Positions 18,758 to 28,177 of a stretch of 64,000 nucleotides of DNA are shown here, one piece after another. Origin of the DNA: JALZVT01 sp964519335 (GTDB taxonomy: Bacteria > Pseudomonadota > Gammaproteobacteria > Pseudomonadales > Azotimanducaceae); the NCBI GenBank assembly GCA_964519335.1, contig CAZFIA010000003.1, positions 19,931 through 83,930 of the forward strand, read 5' to 3'. The notes below the pieces were generated by a model. It was not told the origin of the DNA. It was given only the letters and a program-made list of their open reading frames with translations, and searched no databases. A program made the position numbers and the translations under genes. Positions within the stretch are counted from its first letter, which is position 1, and each line of letters begins with the position of its first letter.

Positions 18758-19608
18758 ACAGGATCGGCTGTTTTATCAGGCGCGCCTGTTTCGATTGGCG
18801 TATCTTCTCTGTTGCCCCACTCGGCCCAGGAGCCGTCGTAGCCTTTGATGCTGGGGTAATCGAGAAGGCGTGCCGCAAGGTAGGCAAGACCCGATCGGTG
18901 ATGAGTTTGACAGTGCACAACGACAGTTTTATCCGCCGTTATGCCCCGCTCGGACAGGCACAGTTGCAGATCTTTGCGGAGGCACAGATTGTTGTCGCGG
19001 TCCATGACATCGAGCCAATCGAGATGGGCGGCACCGGGTATTCGACCGGAACGAGTCGATCCGCTGCGCTGACCCAGATGTTCGGCCTGTGAACGGGCGT
19101 CCCAAACAGCAAGGTTCTCGTCGGCGTTGTTGACCGCGCTAATCAGGTCATCGCAATTAGCGATTAAATCCTGATTGTATTCGAGCACTGGCGCTTTTGG
19201 TGTCGGTGAAGGATTGCTGGGTGGTCCCGTATCGATGTCTCCGCCGGCCGCCGCCCACGCATGCAGGCCGCCATCAATGTAGGCCCAGTTGCTGTGGCCT
19301 ATTACGTCCAGCGTCCAGATAAATCGACCTGCCCAGCCGCCGCCCTCATCGTCGTACACGACAATGTTCTGATCCCGGCTATAACCGATGCGTTGCAAGG
19401 CGTGGGCGAGCTGCTCCGGCTCGGCAATTTTGCCGACGGCAGGGGGTATGCCCAGTATCAGCTCCGCTGGAGTGAGTAAAGTAGCACCTGGGATGTGCGC
19501 TGACGCAAAGGCCTCGAGACTACTCACATGTACAATCAAACTATTGTTGAAGCTGGTTAGATCGCCGTTTGCGGAGATCAGCCGTTCAGAGAAAATTTGC
19601 GTACTCAT
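18754..19608 (-). CDS. Thiosulfate sulfurtransferase (tandem rhodanese)
   Basis: 284 residues, two rhodanese domains. The first is inactive; the second has the active loop CQTHHRSG with Cys233, which is the loop reported for RhdA of Azotobacter and Pseudomonas. It transfers a sulfane sulfur from thiosulfate (or a similar donor) to a thiophilic acceptor. Cytoplasmic, with no signal sequence. Translationally coupled to psd downstream. Confidence 0.9.
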   Translation of the reverse strand: MSTQIFSERLISANGDLTSFNNSLIVHVSSLEAFASAHIPGATLLTPAELILGIPPAVGKIAEPEQLAHALQRIGYSRDQNIVVYDDEGGGWAGRFIWTLDVIGHSNWAYIDGGLHAWAAAGGDIDTGPPSNPSPTPKAPVLEYNQDLIANCDDLISAVNNADENLAVWDARSQAEHLGQRSGSTRSGRIPGAAHLDWLDVMDRDNNLCLRKDLQLCLSERGITADKTVVVHCQTHHRSGLAYLAARLLDYPSIKGYDGSWAEWGNREDTPIETGAPDKTADPV

Positions 19609-19764
19609 TTAGCTGCCTACTAATCTCTTACTCATTGCCTGTCCGACTCATTGCAGATTAACTGCGCACAGATGCGGTATTTTAGTCTTTAGTGAGAGTC
19701 TTTAGTAAGGGTCGTAGTTAATCGATACGAATTACATGCACAAACTGACCGCATGAGGAAACCC

Positions 19765-20304
19765 ATGGCAAGCCCCCTGGTTTGGATTGATCTTGAGATG
19801 ACCGGGCTAGATCCCGACCAAGATTCTATTATTGAGATTGCTACCATTGTAACGACAGGTGATCTCAAGACTATTGCTGAAGGGCCGGTTTTTGCCATCA
19901 AGCAGCCAGAAGCCTTGCTCGAAGGTATGGATGAGTGGAACAGCACGCACCACGCTGCTTCAGGTCTGCTCGATCGCGTACGTAACGACAGCGTAGATAT
20001 CAAAGAAGCTGAGGCGATGACCTTGCGGTTTCTGGAAGCGCATGTAGAGCCGGGCAAAGCACCGCTGTGCGGCAATACTATTTGGCAAGACCGGCGTTTT
20101 CTTGCCCGGCACATGAGCGAGCTCGAGAATTTCTTTCACTATCGACTAATTGACGTTAGCTCCATTAAGGAGATTGCTCGACGGTGGCGACCGGAATTGC
20201 TCAATGGCTTCACCAAAAAGAATGAGCATTTGGCGCTCGCTGACATCAGAGAATCGATTGCGGAGCTAGACTATTATCGAGAGCATTTTTTTAGGCTCGA
20301 TTAG
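19765..20304 (+). CDS. orn: Oligoribonuclease
   Basis: 179 residues from the ATG at 19765, preceded by GAGGAAACCC as ribosome binding site; the ATG at 19753 has none. DEDDh exonuclease: WIDLEMTGLD (first Asp-Glu pair), CGNTIWQDRRFL (Asp), YRLIDVSSIKEIARRW and HLALADIRESI (His, Asp). It degrades 2-5 nt RNAs and pGpG, and so ends c-di-GMP turnover, a link to the FimX-like gene nearby. Confidence 0.96.
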   Translation: MASPLVWIDLEMTGLDPDQDSIIEIATIVTTGDLKTIAEGPVFAIKQPEALLEGMDEWNSTHHAASGLLDRVRNDSVDIKEAEAMTLRFLEAHVEPGKAPLCGNTIWQDRRFLARHMSELENFFHYRLIDVSSIKEIARRWRPELLNGFTKKNEHLALADIRESIAELDYYREHFFRLD

Positions 20305-20326
20305 CTCGCGTATTGGGTTGGCAGGT

Positions 20327-21430
20327 TCAATTGAGCTGCTTCTTTTCTTCGAGCTGGTTCAGCGCCCAGTCGAAGTGTTCAGCAACCCACTCAGGCACCC
20401 TTGCTTTTCCTTGGCTTAATACCTTGATTGCCGCTTTCGAGTAAGGACCGTTGCCTAGTCCGACAGCCAGGTTCCTTTGCCACTGATCGAAACTGATACG
20501 CCGAATGGCTGACCCCCTGGTGTGCCGATCAAACTCCTCGGGGCTCCATTCGAACAGATCTATCAGGCGGGCCTGATCCAGGTTGTTGCGCGGCGTGAAA
20601 TCCGACTCGTCGGATTCAAGTGCCTCTCTATTCCACGGGCAAAAGAGCTGGCAGTCATCGCAACCGAATACCCGGTTACCCATGGCGACACGATATTCCA
20701 AAGGAATAGGGCCCTTGTTCTCGATGGTTAAGTAAGAAATGCAGCGCCGAGCGTCCAATTGTCGAGGGGCCACTATTGCGTCTGTCGGGCAAACAGTTAG
20801 GCAGGCTTTGCAGTTACCGCACTGATCATTTTGCTGTGTTTCAGTTTCTGGTGGGTGAGTGAGTGGCAATGGCAGGTTGGTAAATATCTCGCCAAGAAAA
20901 AACCAGGAACCCACGTCTTTGTTTAGCAGCAGCGTGTGCTTGCCGATCCAGCCTAACCCGGCTTTCTCGGCCAGCGCCTTTTCGAGGACGGGTGCCGAGT
21001 CAGTGAAGGCGCGAAGCGCCGCTGCTGGATGTTCCGCTAGCTCGTATGTGTCGCCAAAATTTGTATTGATTCGGTCAGCGAGTTGGCCCAGGCGTTTGCG
21101 TATCACCTTGTGGTAGTCGCGCCCTAGCGCGTAGCGTGAAACGTATGCTTGTTCGGAGTTAGCGAGTACTTCCAGGGGTTGGGTGCCGGGTGGCAGATAG
21201 TTCATGCGTGCGGAAATGATTCGGGTAGTGCCTGGAACTAACTCGGCAGGATTCAAGCGCTTCAGGTGATTGCGGGCGAGGTAGCCCATGTCTCCCTGGT
21301 AACCGCGCTCTAGGTAGCGCTCTAGATGTTTGCTGTACGCCCTCAGATCGAGATCAGTAACGCCAACGTCCTGAAAGCCGAGCTCACGGGCCCAGCGGCG
21401 GATCAACTTTAGCTGGGATTGATCTGGCAT
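20327..21430 (-). CDS. queG: Epoxyqueuosine reductase
   Basis: 367 residues from the ATG at 21430; a further upstream start would run into the divergent nnr gene. It has the two ferredoxin-like iron-sulfur motifs CGNCKACLTVCP and CDDCQLFCPWN, the cobalamin-binding N-terminal region and LGWIGKHTLLLN. It reduces epoxyqueuosine to queuosine in tRNA. Only 20 bp separate it from nnr, so the promoters must overlap the two coding starts. Confidence 0.95.
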   Translation of the reverse strand: MPDQSQLKLIRRWARELGFQDVGVTDLDLRAYSKHLERYLERGYQGDMGYLARNHLKRLNPAELVPGTTRIISARMNYLPPGTQPLEVLANSEQAYVSRYALGRDYHKVIRKRLGQLADRINTNFGDTYELAEHPAAALRAFTDSAPVLEKALAEKAGLGWIGKHTLLLNKDVGSWFFLGEIFTNLPLPLTHPPETETQQNDQCGNCKACLTVCPTDAIVAPRQLDARRCISYLTIENKGPIPLEYRVAMGNRVFGCDDCQLFCPWNREALESDESDFTPRNNLDQARLIDLFEWSPEEFDRHTRGSAIRRISFDQWQRNLAVGLGNGPYSKAAIKVLSQGKARVPEWVAEHFDWALNQLEEKKQLN

Positions 21431-21450
21431 GGCTCCAGTATAATCACTGC

Positions 21451-23019
21451 ATGCGTGCATATACCTCTGCTCAATCAAAAGCTCTCGATCAAGCGGCTCA
21501 AGCTCAGGGAATCGCCGGTTTCGAGCTTATGCGGCGGGCAGGCTTTGCTGCGTTCCAGAAAATCGGTCAGCACTTTCCCGACGCCCGTGCGCTTTTAGTG
21601 TTGGCTGGCAAAGGCAACAATGGCGGCGACGCCTGGATCGTGGCGGGTGCTGCGCATGCGGCTGGGTGGAACGTTCATCTGTGGCAGGTGATCGGTGAGG
21701 CTTCGCAGTTGCGCGGCGAGGCGGCCGAGGCCAGGGATTGGGCTTTTGCTCAAGGTCTTTCGGAGCGGCTTATAGATCGAGCTGGAGTGCTCGATCTGGT
21801 TGCTGAGGGTTCAGCGGGTCGTCACGACGGTATGCTGATTGTCGACGGCCTGCTTGGAACCGGCTTGCGCGCTGAACCACGGCCTGAGGTGGCCGCAGCA
21901 ATAGATTGGATAAATAACAGTCCGCTGTCTTGTGTTGCCCTCGATCTGCCTTCCGGACTCAACGCTGACAATGGTGCGGCCCCCGGTGCTGCGGTGATTA
22001 GCGCCCTGACGGTTACTTTTATTGGAATGAAGCTGGGATTGGTTACCGGTAAAGGGCCAGACTGTGCGGGCAAGGTTGTACTTGAATCACTGGGCGTTGA
22101 TGTTGAACGATTGTCTGGCTCCGGTGGTGAAGGTGGTGAAGGTGCTGAAGAAAACCGTATCAAAGGCTGCCGTCTGTTGTCTCTGCCCGTTGAGCCCATG
22201 CCGCGTCGTAAGCCTTCAGCGTTTAAGAATGAATTTGGCCATGTTGCAGTACTCGCAGGTGATCAGGGTGGCGGGGGAGCGGCGCTTCTGGCTGCTGAGG
22301 CTGCATTGCGTGCGGGGGCTGGCCTCGTATCAGTAGGAACTCGCGAGTTGCACATCGCTGCTTTTCTCGCGCGTCGCCCGGAACTCATGGTGCGAGATGT
22401 CGAAACCAAACTTGCGGCATCGTCGTTGCTACAAAACGCGAGCGTTGTTCTTGTTGGTCCGGGACTTGGTCAGGCTGACTGGGGTATGCAGCTGTATTCG
22501 GCGGCATTGGAACGCATGAGTGTTGCGTCATGCATTGCTGTGGTTGATGCCGATGCGTTGAATCTAGTTGCAGCCGGTGCTGCGCTGCCCCAGCGGTCCG
22601 TTATCACCCCACATCCGGGCGAAGCAGGTCGGTTGCTTGGTTGTGACACCGGGGCCATTGAAGCGGATCGAGTAGGGGCTGCAGAGGAACTGGCCCGTCG
22701 CTATTCCTGCATTGCAGTATTAAAGGGCGCGGGCACTCTGATTGCTGATTCCTCCGGCCTGCAGTATGTGTGTTCGCTCGGTAACCCTGGCATGGCTACC
22801 GCCGGTATGGGAGATACCCTGGCGGGCATTATCGCTGGGGTGATCGCCCAGCAAGGACTTTCAGTGCAATGGGTATCTCGTGCCGTTCAGTTTCATGCCT
22901 CTGCTGGGGATCTGGCGGCTGCCCGGTACTCGCAACCGGGTATGGTCGCGAGTGATGTGATCGCTGAATTACCGCGTGTCTTGGGTGGTTTTATGGAAGG
23001 AGCGCCAAATGCCAGCTGA
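21451..23019 (+). CDS. nnr: Bifunctional NAD(P)H-hydrate epimerase / dehydratase
   Basis: 522 residues, a fusion. The N-terminal YjeF_N epimerase (to about 230) has GKGNNGGDAW, DGLLGTGL and ALDLPSGLNADNG. The C-terminal ADP-dependent dehydratase has VLAGDQGGGGAALLAAEAALRAGAGLV, DADALN, TPHPGEAGRLLG, AVLKGAGT and GNPGMATAGMGDTLAG. It repairs NAD(P)HX. A glycine/glutamate-rich linker at 22110-22160 joins the halves. It heads the plus-strand run nnr-tsaE-amiC-mutL-miaA-hfq-hflX. Confidence 0.95.
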   Translation: MRAYTSAQSKALDQAAQAQGIAGFELMRRAGFAAFQKIGQHFPDARALLVLAGKGNNGGDAWIVAGAAHAAGWNVHLWQVIGEASQLRGEAAEARDWAFAQGLSERLIDRAGVLDLVAEGSAGRHDGMLIVDGLLGTGLRAEPRPEVAAAIDWINNSPLSCVALDLPSGLNADNGAAPGAAVISALTVTFIGMKLGLVTGKGPDCAGKVVLESLGVDVERLSGSGGEGGEGAEENRIKGCRLLSLPVEPMPRRKPSAFKNEFGHVAVLAGDQGGGGAALLAAEAALRAGAGLVSVGTRELHIAAFLARRPELMVRDVETKLAASSLLQNASVVLVGPGLGQADWGMQLYSAALERMSVASCIAVVDADALNLVAAGAALPQRSVITPHPGEAGRLLGCDTGAIEADRVGAAEELARRYSCIAVLKGAGTLIADSSGLQYVCSLGNPGMATAGMGDTLAGIIAGVIAQQGLSVQWVSRAVQFHASAGDLAAARYSQPGMVASDVIAELPRVLGGFMEGAPNAS

Positions 23020-23467
23020 GATTCACGACCTTATTCGTGAAGAGACGTTGACTCTGCCTGATGAATCGGCGACGGCTGCCCTTGCCACTCGACTGGCCCG
23101 TGAGCTTCATGCGCCCGCTACTGTTTTTCTGCGGGGTGACCTTGGCGTTGGCAAAACCACCTTCACGCGTTATTTTCTGCGCGCCTGTGGCGTTAGCGGC
23201 TCGGTTAAGAGCCCAACCTATACGCTGCTTGAGCCTTATCAACTAGACGACGGCCCCTTTTATCACTTTGACCTTTATCGTATCAATGATCCCTGGGAAC
23301 TCGAACTGGCCGGATTTGCGGAGCTGTTTGATGCGTGCGCACTGCGTTTTGTCGAGTGGCCTGAGAGGGGGGCAGACTGGCTGCCAGCGGCCACTCTTGA
23401 ACTGGATTTTTCGGCAGGTATGGGCGAGCTCCGTGAAGTTTGTCTGCGTTGGTATGCATCGCAATAA
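23009..23467 (+). CDS. tsaE: tRNA threonylcarbamoyladenosine biosynthesis ATPase
   Basis: 152 residues from the ATG at 23009, with GGAAGGAG upstream inside nnr (11 bp overlap). Walker A is RGDLGVGKTTFTR, followed by KSPTYTLLEPY and YHFDLYRINDPWELELAG, with FVEWPERG near the end. TsaE powers the TsaBD complex that makes t6A37 in ANN-decoding tRNAs. Confidence 0.95.
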   Translation: MPAEIHDLIREETLTLPDESATAALATRLARELHAPATVFLRGDLGVGKTTFTRYFLRACGVSGSVKSPTYTLLEPYQLDDGPFYHFDLYRINDPWELELAGFAELFDACALRFVEWPERGADWLPAATLELDFSAGMGELREVCLRWYASQ

Positions 23468-24881
23468 GCACAGGCTAGTCACCCGTCTGTGGGTTTTGAT
23501 GTTGGTCTTGTTGGCACCTTCGCTGCAGGCTGCTGAGGAGGGATCGGACGAGCAGGCGCTGTTGCAAGGCATTCGAATTCACAATGCGCCGAACTACACG
23601 CGGCTGGTTATCGACACAACGCAAGAGCTTGAATATCGGTTGGGCGGGCGCAACAAGGCGCAGTTTATTTCCCTCAATAATCTGTCTGCGGACTCCGAGT
23701 TCGATTTTGGCAGTGTTGACCTGACGGGCAGTCGAATTACAAAGCTAGAGCTAGATAAAGGCAGACCCTTAAAATTACGTGTGCCCACTTCAGTTGCGTT
23801 GCGCGCTGAGGCATTTCGATTGGCGCCAGTTGCACCATACGGTCATCGTTTGGTTGTAGACCTATTCGTTGATCTCGACGGCCAATCATCAAAGTCTGCG
23901 GCGCGAATGCGCTTCCCGAAAGACAAGCGGGATGTTGTTGTTGCTATTGATCCTGGGCATGGTGGGGAAGACCCGGGTGCGCTTGGGGCCGGCGGCGTAC
24001 ACGAGGCCGATGTAGTCATGACGCTAGCGCGAAAGGTTGCCGATTTACTGGGTAAGAAAGCCGGGCTGCGAGTGGTACTCGTTCGTGACGGCGACTATTA
24101 CGTTCGGCGCACTCACCGCAAAAACATCGCCCGTGATGCCCGGGCTGATCTCTTTGTATCGCTGCATGCAGATGCATTTAATAAAGCGAGCGTGCAGGGT
24201 GCATCAGTATACGCTTTGTCGCCGGGCGGAGCATCTAGCGAGGCGGCGGCATGGCTCGCGGCCAAGGATTCGCGTTCTGATTTAATGGGCGGAGTAGTGG
24301 GTGGAGTGGTTAGCGACGTAAGCCTTAAGGAAACCGACGCAGACCTTGCGCGTGTATTGCTAGATCTTTCGATGGACGCCCAGCGCAACGCCAGTTTGGC
24401 GCTGGCCGATAGTCTGCTCGTGGAGTTGGCAGCCAGTGTCGATATGCACAAGTTTACCGTCGAGGAGGCAAGCTTTGAGGTGCTGAAGTCGCCGGATATT
24501 CCGTCGGTACTGGTCGAAACCGGGTTTCTATCTAACCCGGAGGAAGCTCGACGTTTGTCCGATCCGGACTATCAAAACAAGGTTGCCGCCGCGGTTGCAC
24601 ACGGAGTGATGAACTATGTGCACCAACACCCGCCGCCGGGTTCGCTCATCGCGCAGCTCCCTGATTCTGCAAAATCTGGCGCAAGTGCAAGACGCTCCGA
24701 GGCTGGCCGGCCTGGGCTGCTGGGGCGAGACGGTCGGCGGCGGCACGTTATTAAACCTGGCGATAGCCTCTCAGAGGTGGCTGCGCTATACGGTGTGAGC
24801 ACCCAAGCCTTGCGTGCGGCTAACTCACTGGCCAGCGATCGCATCAAAATCGGTCAAGTGCTTAAGATTCCGTTACCCTGA
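23454..24881 (+). CDS. amiC: N-acetylmuramoyl-L-alanine amidase with AMIN and LysM domains
   Basis: 475 residues from the ATG at 23454, which lies inside tsaE. A signal peptide (LWVLMLVLLAPSLQAAEE) is followed by an AMIN domain (about 35-150), an Amidase_3 domain (VVAIDPGHGGEDPGALG with zinc His, later LFVSLHADAF and SVLVETGFLSNPEEA) and a C-terminal LysM (HVIKPGDSLSEVAALYGVS). It cleaves septal peptidoglycan under EnvC/NlpD control. The AMIN+LysM layout corresponds to the amiB/amiC genes before mutL; the choice of letter is arbitrary. Confidence 0.93.
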   Translation: MHRNKHRLVTRLWVLMLVLLAPSLQAAEEGSDEQALLQGIRIHNAPNYTRLVIDTTQELEYRLGGRNKAQFISLNNLSADSEFDFGSVDLTGSRITKLELDKGRPLKLRVPTSVALRAEAFRLAPVAPYGHRLVVDLFVDLDGQSSKSAARMRFPKDKRDVVVAIDPGHGGEDPGALGAGGVHEADVVMTLARKVADLLGKKAGLRVVLVRDGDYYVRRTHRKNIARDARADLFVSLHADAFNKASVQGASVYALSPGGASSEAAAWLAAKDSRSDLMGGVVGGVVSDVSLKETDADLARVLLDLSMDAQRNASLALADSLLVELAASVDMHKFTVEEASFEVLKSPDIPSVLVETGFLSNPEEARRLSDPDYQNKVAAAVAHGVMNYVHQHPPPGSLIAQLPDSAKSGASARRSEAGRPGLLGRDGRRRHVIKPGDSLSEVAALYGVSTQALRAANSLASDRIKIGQVLKIPLP

Positions 24882-24891
24882 ACGCCAACCA

Positions 24892-26745
24892 ATGACAACC
24901 CGAATTCAACAACTCGATGAGGTTACCTCTAACCAGATCGCGGCAGGCGAAGTGGTGGAGCGCCCTGCATCTATTGTTAAGGAGTTAGTAGAAAACTCCC
25001 TGGACGCCGGTGCTACCTCGATCTCGGTTCGCGTTGAGCAAGGCGGAGTTAAGCGCATTGTGGTTCAGGACAATGGCTCTGGCATTGACGCGGGCGACTT
25101 GCGCCTCGCGTTATCGAGGCATGCGACAAGCAAGATTCTACGGGCCGAAGATCTGGATGGCGTGCAAACGTTGGGCTTTCGTGGCGAAGCCTTAGCCAGT
25201 TCCGCGAGCGTTGCGCGACTGACGTTGTGCTCAAAGAGCGGTGATGGCGATGCCGTTGCGCTGGAGGTTGAAGGTGGTGTCGAACTTGATCTGGGGCCGC
25301 GAGCTCATCCACAAGGCACAACGGTCACTGTTGAAGATCTGTTTTATAACACGCCGGCGCGTCGGAAGTTTTTGAAAACCGAGCGCACAGAACTTGGACA
25401 TATCGAAACGACACTAAAACGTTTAGCACTCGCGCACTTCGATTCCGGTTTTAGCCTAACCCACGGATCTCGGCAGTTGATGAACCTGCCTCCATGCGTA
25501 GGTGCTGATGACCGGTCGCGGCGGGTTGCTGAAATTTTGGGTAGCGGTTTTATTGAAAGCGCACAGCTTATTGATGAATCGAGTGTTGATGAGTCCAATA
25601 GGGAGATGCGCATTTGGGGTTGGATTGGTGACCCAACTTATACGCGAGCCCAGGCAACAGGGCAGTTCTTTTTTGTTAACGGTCGTGCTGTGCGCGACAA
25701 ACTTATTGGTCATGCCGTACGACAGGCCTATCGCGATGTTATGTTTCACGGCCGGCAGCCCGTCTTCGTTGTTTTTCTAGAGCTGCCGTTTGATGAGGTC
25801 GACGTCAATGTTCACCCCACAAAACATGAAGTTCGATTTCGAAACTCACGCACTGTCCACGACTTTATTTTTGGCACGCTGAATCGCCTGCTGCGGGAGG
25901 TGCGGCCTGAGTTAATACCCGAGACAGGTTCCGGCGCAGTATTCGAAGGCGCAGGATTTGACGGCACGGTAAGAGAAACGGTCGCGGAAGCAAACTCGCA
26001 GCGTCGTTCTGGTTTGCAAGTTTCCGAAGCGATCGCGCTGCCTTTTGAATTTGATTCGAATCCGAACTCCGTTGTTGCAGCTCAGGTGGCTCCCCGATCC
26101 ATCTCAGATACCTCTAATACGCCTAATCCCTCGGAGGAAGCGGAGGCGCCCCCCTCTGGACAAGCGCCGCTGGGTTACGCATTGGCGCAGCTGCAAGGTA
26201 TTTATGTGCTGGCGCAGAACAGTTCCGGGATGGTATTGGTTGATATGCACGCGGCTCATGAGCGAATTACCTATGAGCGTTTGAAAATCGAGCTTAAGGA
26301 GCGCTCCGTTGCCACTCAGCGTTTGCTTGTGCCGGTTGCGGTGGCTGTGTCCTCTGCCGAAGCCGACGTGGTTGAAGAACACGCGGCCCAACTGACAGAG
26401 CTTGGTTTAAGTGTTCATCGGTTGGGCAAGGATTTGCTGAGCGTACGCGAGGCGCCTTTGCTATTGCTCGACGAAGATCTTGAGTCGCTGGTTCGAGACC
26501 TTGCAGCAGATCTTGCGCAGAACGGTGTTACCGATCGGGTAGAGTTTCAGCAAGAGCGATTACTTGCAAACATCGCTTGCCGCGGGTCTGTGCGCGCCCA
26601 CCGAACATTGACTATAGATGAGATGAACGCCCTTTTACGGGAGATGGAAATCACGCCCAATGCGGGTCAGTGTAACCACGGTCGACCCACCTATCGAATG
26701 TTCTCGATGCAAGAGCTGGACAGTTTCTTTTTGCGCGGGCAATAA
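24892..26745 (+). CDS. mutL: DNA mismatch repair protein MutL, endonuclease-type
   Basis: 617 residues. The GHKL ATPase has IAAGEVVERPASIVKELVENS, DNGSGI, TLGFRGEAL and VEDLFYNTPARRKFLK. A Pro/Ser/Glu-rich linker at about residues 370-420 precedes the dimerisation domain. That domain holds DMHAAHERITYE, matching the DQHA(x)2E(x)4E endonuclease motif apart from Q-to-M, and CNHGRP near the end. Such MutL proteins nick DNA themselves and occur where MutH is absent. It starts 10 bp after amiC. Confidence 0.95.
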   Translation: MTTRIQQLDEVTSNQIAAGEVVERPASIVKELVENSLDAGATSISVRVEQGGVKRIVVQDNGSGIDAGDLRLALSRHATSKILRAEDLDGVQTLGFRGEALASSASVARLTLCSKSGDGDAVALEVEGGVELDLGPRAHPQGTTVTVEDLFYNTPARRKFLKTERTELGHIETTLKRLALAHFDSGFSLTHGSRQLMNLPPCVGADDRSRRVAEILGSGFIESAQLIDESSVDESNREMRIWGWIGDPTYTRAQATGQFFFVNGRAVRDKLIGHAVRQAYRDVMFHGRQPVFVVFLELPFDEVDVNVHPTKHEVRFRNSRTVHDFIFGTLNRLLREVRPELIPETGSGAVFEGAGFDGTVRETVAEANSQRRSGLQVSEAIALPFEFDSNPNSVVAAQVAPRSISDTSNTPNPSEEAEAPPSGQAPLGYALAQLQGIYVLAQNSSGMVLVDMHAAHERITYERLKIELKERSVATQRLLVPVAVAVSSAEADVVEEHAAQLTELGLSVHRLGKDLLSVREAPLLLLDEDLESLVRDLAADLAQNGVTDRVEFQQERLLANIACRGSVRAHRTLTIDEMNALLREMEITPNAGQCNHGRPTYRMFSMQELDSFFLRGQ

Positions 26746-26749
26746 GTAG

Positions 26750-27721
26750 GTGAACACGCCCGCACCCTTCGGTCGCGTTGCGCTGGCCATATCGGGCCCC
26801 ACAGCCATCGGTAAAACGGCTCTGGCGATGGCCGTAGCGGATGAGCTGCCAGCGCGCCTTATTAGCGTAGATTCTGCGATGGTTTTTCGGCACATGAATA
26901 TTGGCACCGCCAAGCCAACAGTCGCCGAACTCGAGTCATACCCGCATGCACTGATTGATCTTATTGAGCCGACGGCCAACTATTCTGCTGCCGATTTTGT
27001 GCGTGACGCTCGCTCTGAGGTGGAGCTTGCCTGGGAAGCCGATCAGCTGCCGGTTTTTGTGGGCGGTACCATGCTGTACTTTCAGGCGCTGCGAGATGGC
27101 CTGGCTGAGATGCCCGACAGAGATGCCGCGGTGCGTGAAGACATTGAGCGCGCCGCGCGTGAGAAAGGCCTGCCTGCCTTGCACGCTGAGTTGGCTAAGC
27201 TTGATGCTGAGGCGGCAATAGGTATAGATCCCAATAATCATCAGCGAATCGTTCGCGCGCTTGAGGTGTATCGGCTTACCGGCAAACCCATATCCAGTTT
27301 TTGGGCTACTGCGCATGAGGGTCTGTTACCCGGATTGGGAGGGCGGCTGTTCGAGCACGCGCTGGTGCCGAAAGATCGCACGCTTCTGCATGATCGTATC
27401 AATCAGCGCTTTGAAGCCATGCTGCGCGACGGATTTGTGGAGGAGGTGCAGGCCTTGTGGGCACGCGGTGACTTGAAACCCGACATGACGTCTTTGCGAT
27501 GCGTTGGTTACCGACAGCTGTTGCCGTTTGTCAGGGGCGAGTGTTCGCTTGCTGAAGCGACAGAGCGCGGCCAGGCTGCAACCCGACAGCTTGCCAAGCG
27601 GCAGCTCACCTGGTTGCGAGGTTGGGATCGAGCGGGACTCCTGCAATGCTGGGAATCTGCTGATGATCCATGTACACACCTGCCTGCTATTCTGAAACAG
27701 GTTGCTGGGGATGCGCTCTAG
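26750..27721 (+). CDS. miaA: tRNA dimethylallyltransferase
   Basis: 323 residues from a GTG 4 bp after mutL. P-loop GPTAIGKTAL, the substrate site SVDSAMVFRHMNIGTAKPT, and DLIEPTANYSAADFVRDA, followed by GGTMLYFQAL and NHQRIVRALEVYRLTGKP. It prenylates A37 of UNN-reading tRNAs. The usual QVYR is MVFR here, a mild variation. It precedes hfq as in most gammaproteobacteria. Confidence 0.95.
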   Translation: MNTPAPFGRVALAISGPTAIGKTALAMAVADELPARLISVDSAMVFRHMNIGTAKPTVAELESYPHALIDLIEPTANYSAADFVRDARSEVELAWEADQLPVFVGGTMLYFQALRDGLAEMPDRDAAVREDIERAAREKGLPALHAELAKLDAEAAIGIDPNNHQRIVRALEVYRLTGKPISSFWATAHEGLLPGLGGRLFEHALVPKDRTLLHDRINQRFEAMLRDGFVEEVQALWARGDLKPDMTSLRCVGYRQLLPFVRGECSLAEATERGQAATRQLAKRQLTWLRGWDRAGLLQCWESADDPCTHLPAILKQVAGDAL

Positions 27722-27888
27722 TTTGGACCCCTATTTGCATTATGTTTAGGCGATGGCCATAGTTGTTCGTGCACCAGAGGGAGACGCCAGAAGCACGCTC
27801 TGCATAAGCCGATGGCAGGTTCCGTACCAGGGATTAAGGCTATGTGGTGTAAGTACAGGTAAGTGAAGGACGCAAGGAGAATAACAAC
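27722..27888. other. miaA-hfq intergenic region
   Basis: 167 bp without a gene. It ends in AAGGAGAATAACAAC, a strong ribosome binding site for hfq. A separate hfq promoter is likely here by analogy, but I cannot fix its hexamers by eye. Confidence 0.4.
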
Positions 27889-28146
27889 ATGTCCAAAGGG
27901 CACTCACTTCAAGACCCCTATCTGAATACGCTGCGAAAGGAGCGGATTCCAGTTTCTATCTATCTGATTAATGGCATAAAACTGCAAGGCCAGATTGAGT
28001 CGTTTGATCAGTTTGTGGTGCTGCTGCGAAATTCTGTTTCGCAAATGGTCTACAAACACGCTATCTCGACGGTTGTGCCGTCGCGAAATGTCAAGCTTGC
28101 TGCCGCCGTCACTGGAGCTGAGGAAGAACCTGCAGTCGCCGAGTAA
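27889..28146 (+). CDS. hfq: RNA chaperone Hfq
   Basis: 85 residues. Sm1 motif LQDPYLNTLRKERIPVSIYLINGIKLQGQI with the proximal-face glutamine, FDQFVVLLRN, and Sm2 MVYKHAISTVVPSR containing the YKH uridine-binding motif. The short acidic tail (TGAEEEPAVAE) replaces the longer glycine-rich tail of enteric Hfq. It forms hexamers that pair sRNAs with mRNAs. Confidence 0.98.
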   Translation: MSKGHSLQDPYLNTLRKERIPVSIYLINGIKLQGQIESFDQFVVLLRNSVSQMVYKHAISTVVPSRNVKLAAAVTGAEEEPAVAE

Positions 28147-28177
28147 CATTCGCAGCGGCAGATGTTAGGCGTTCAAG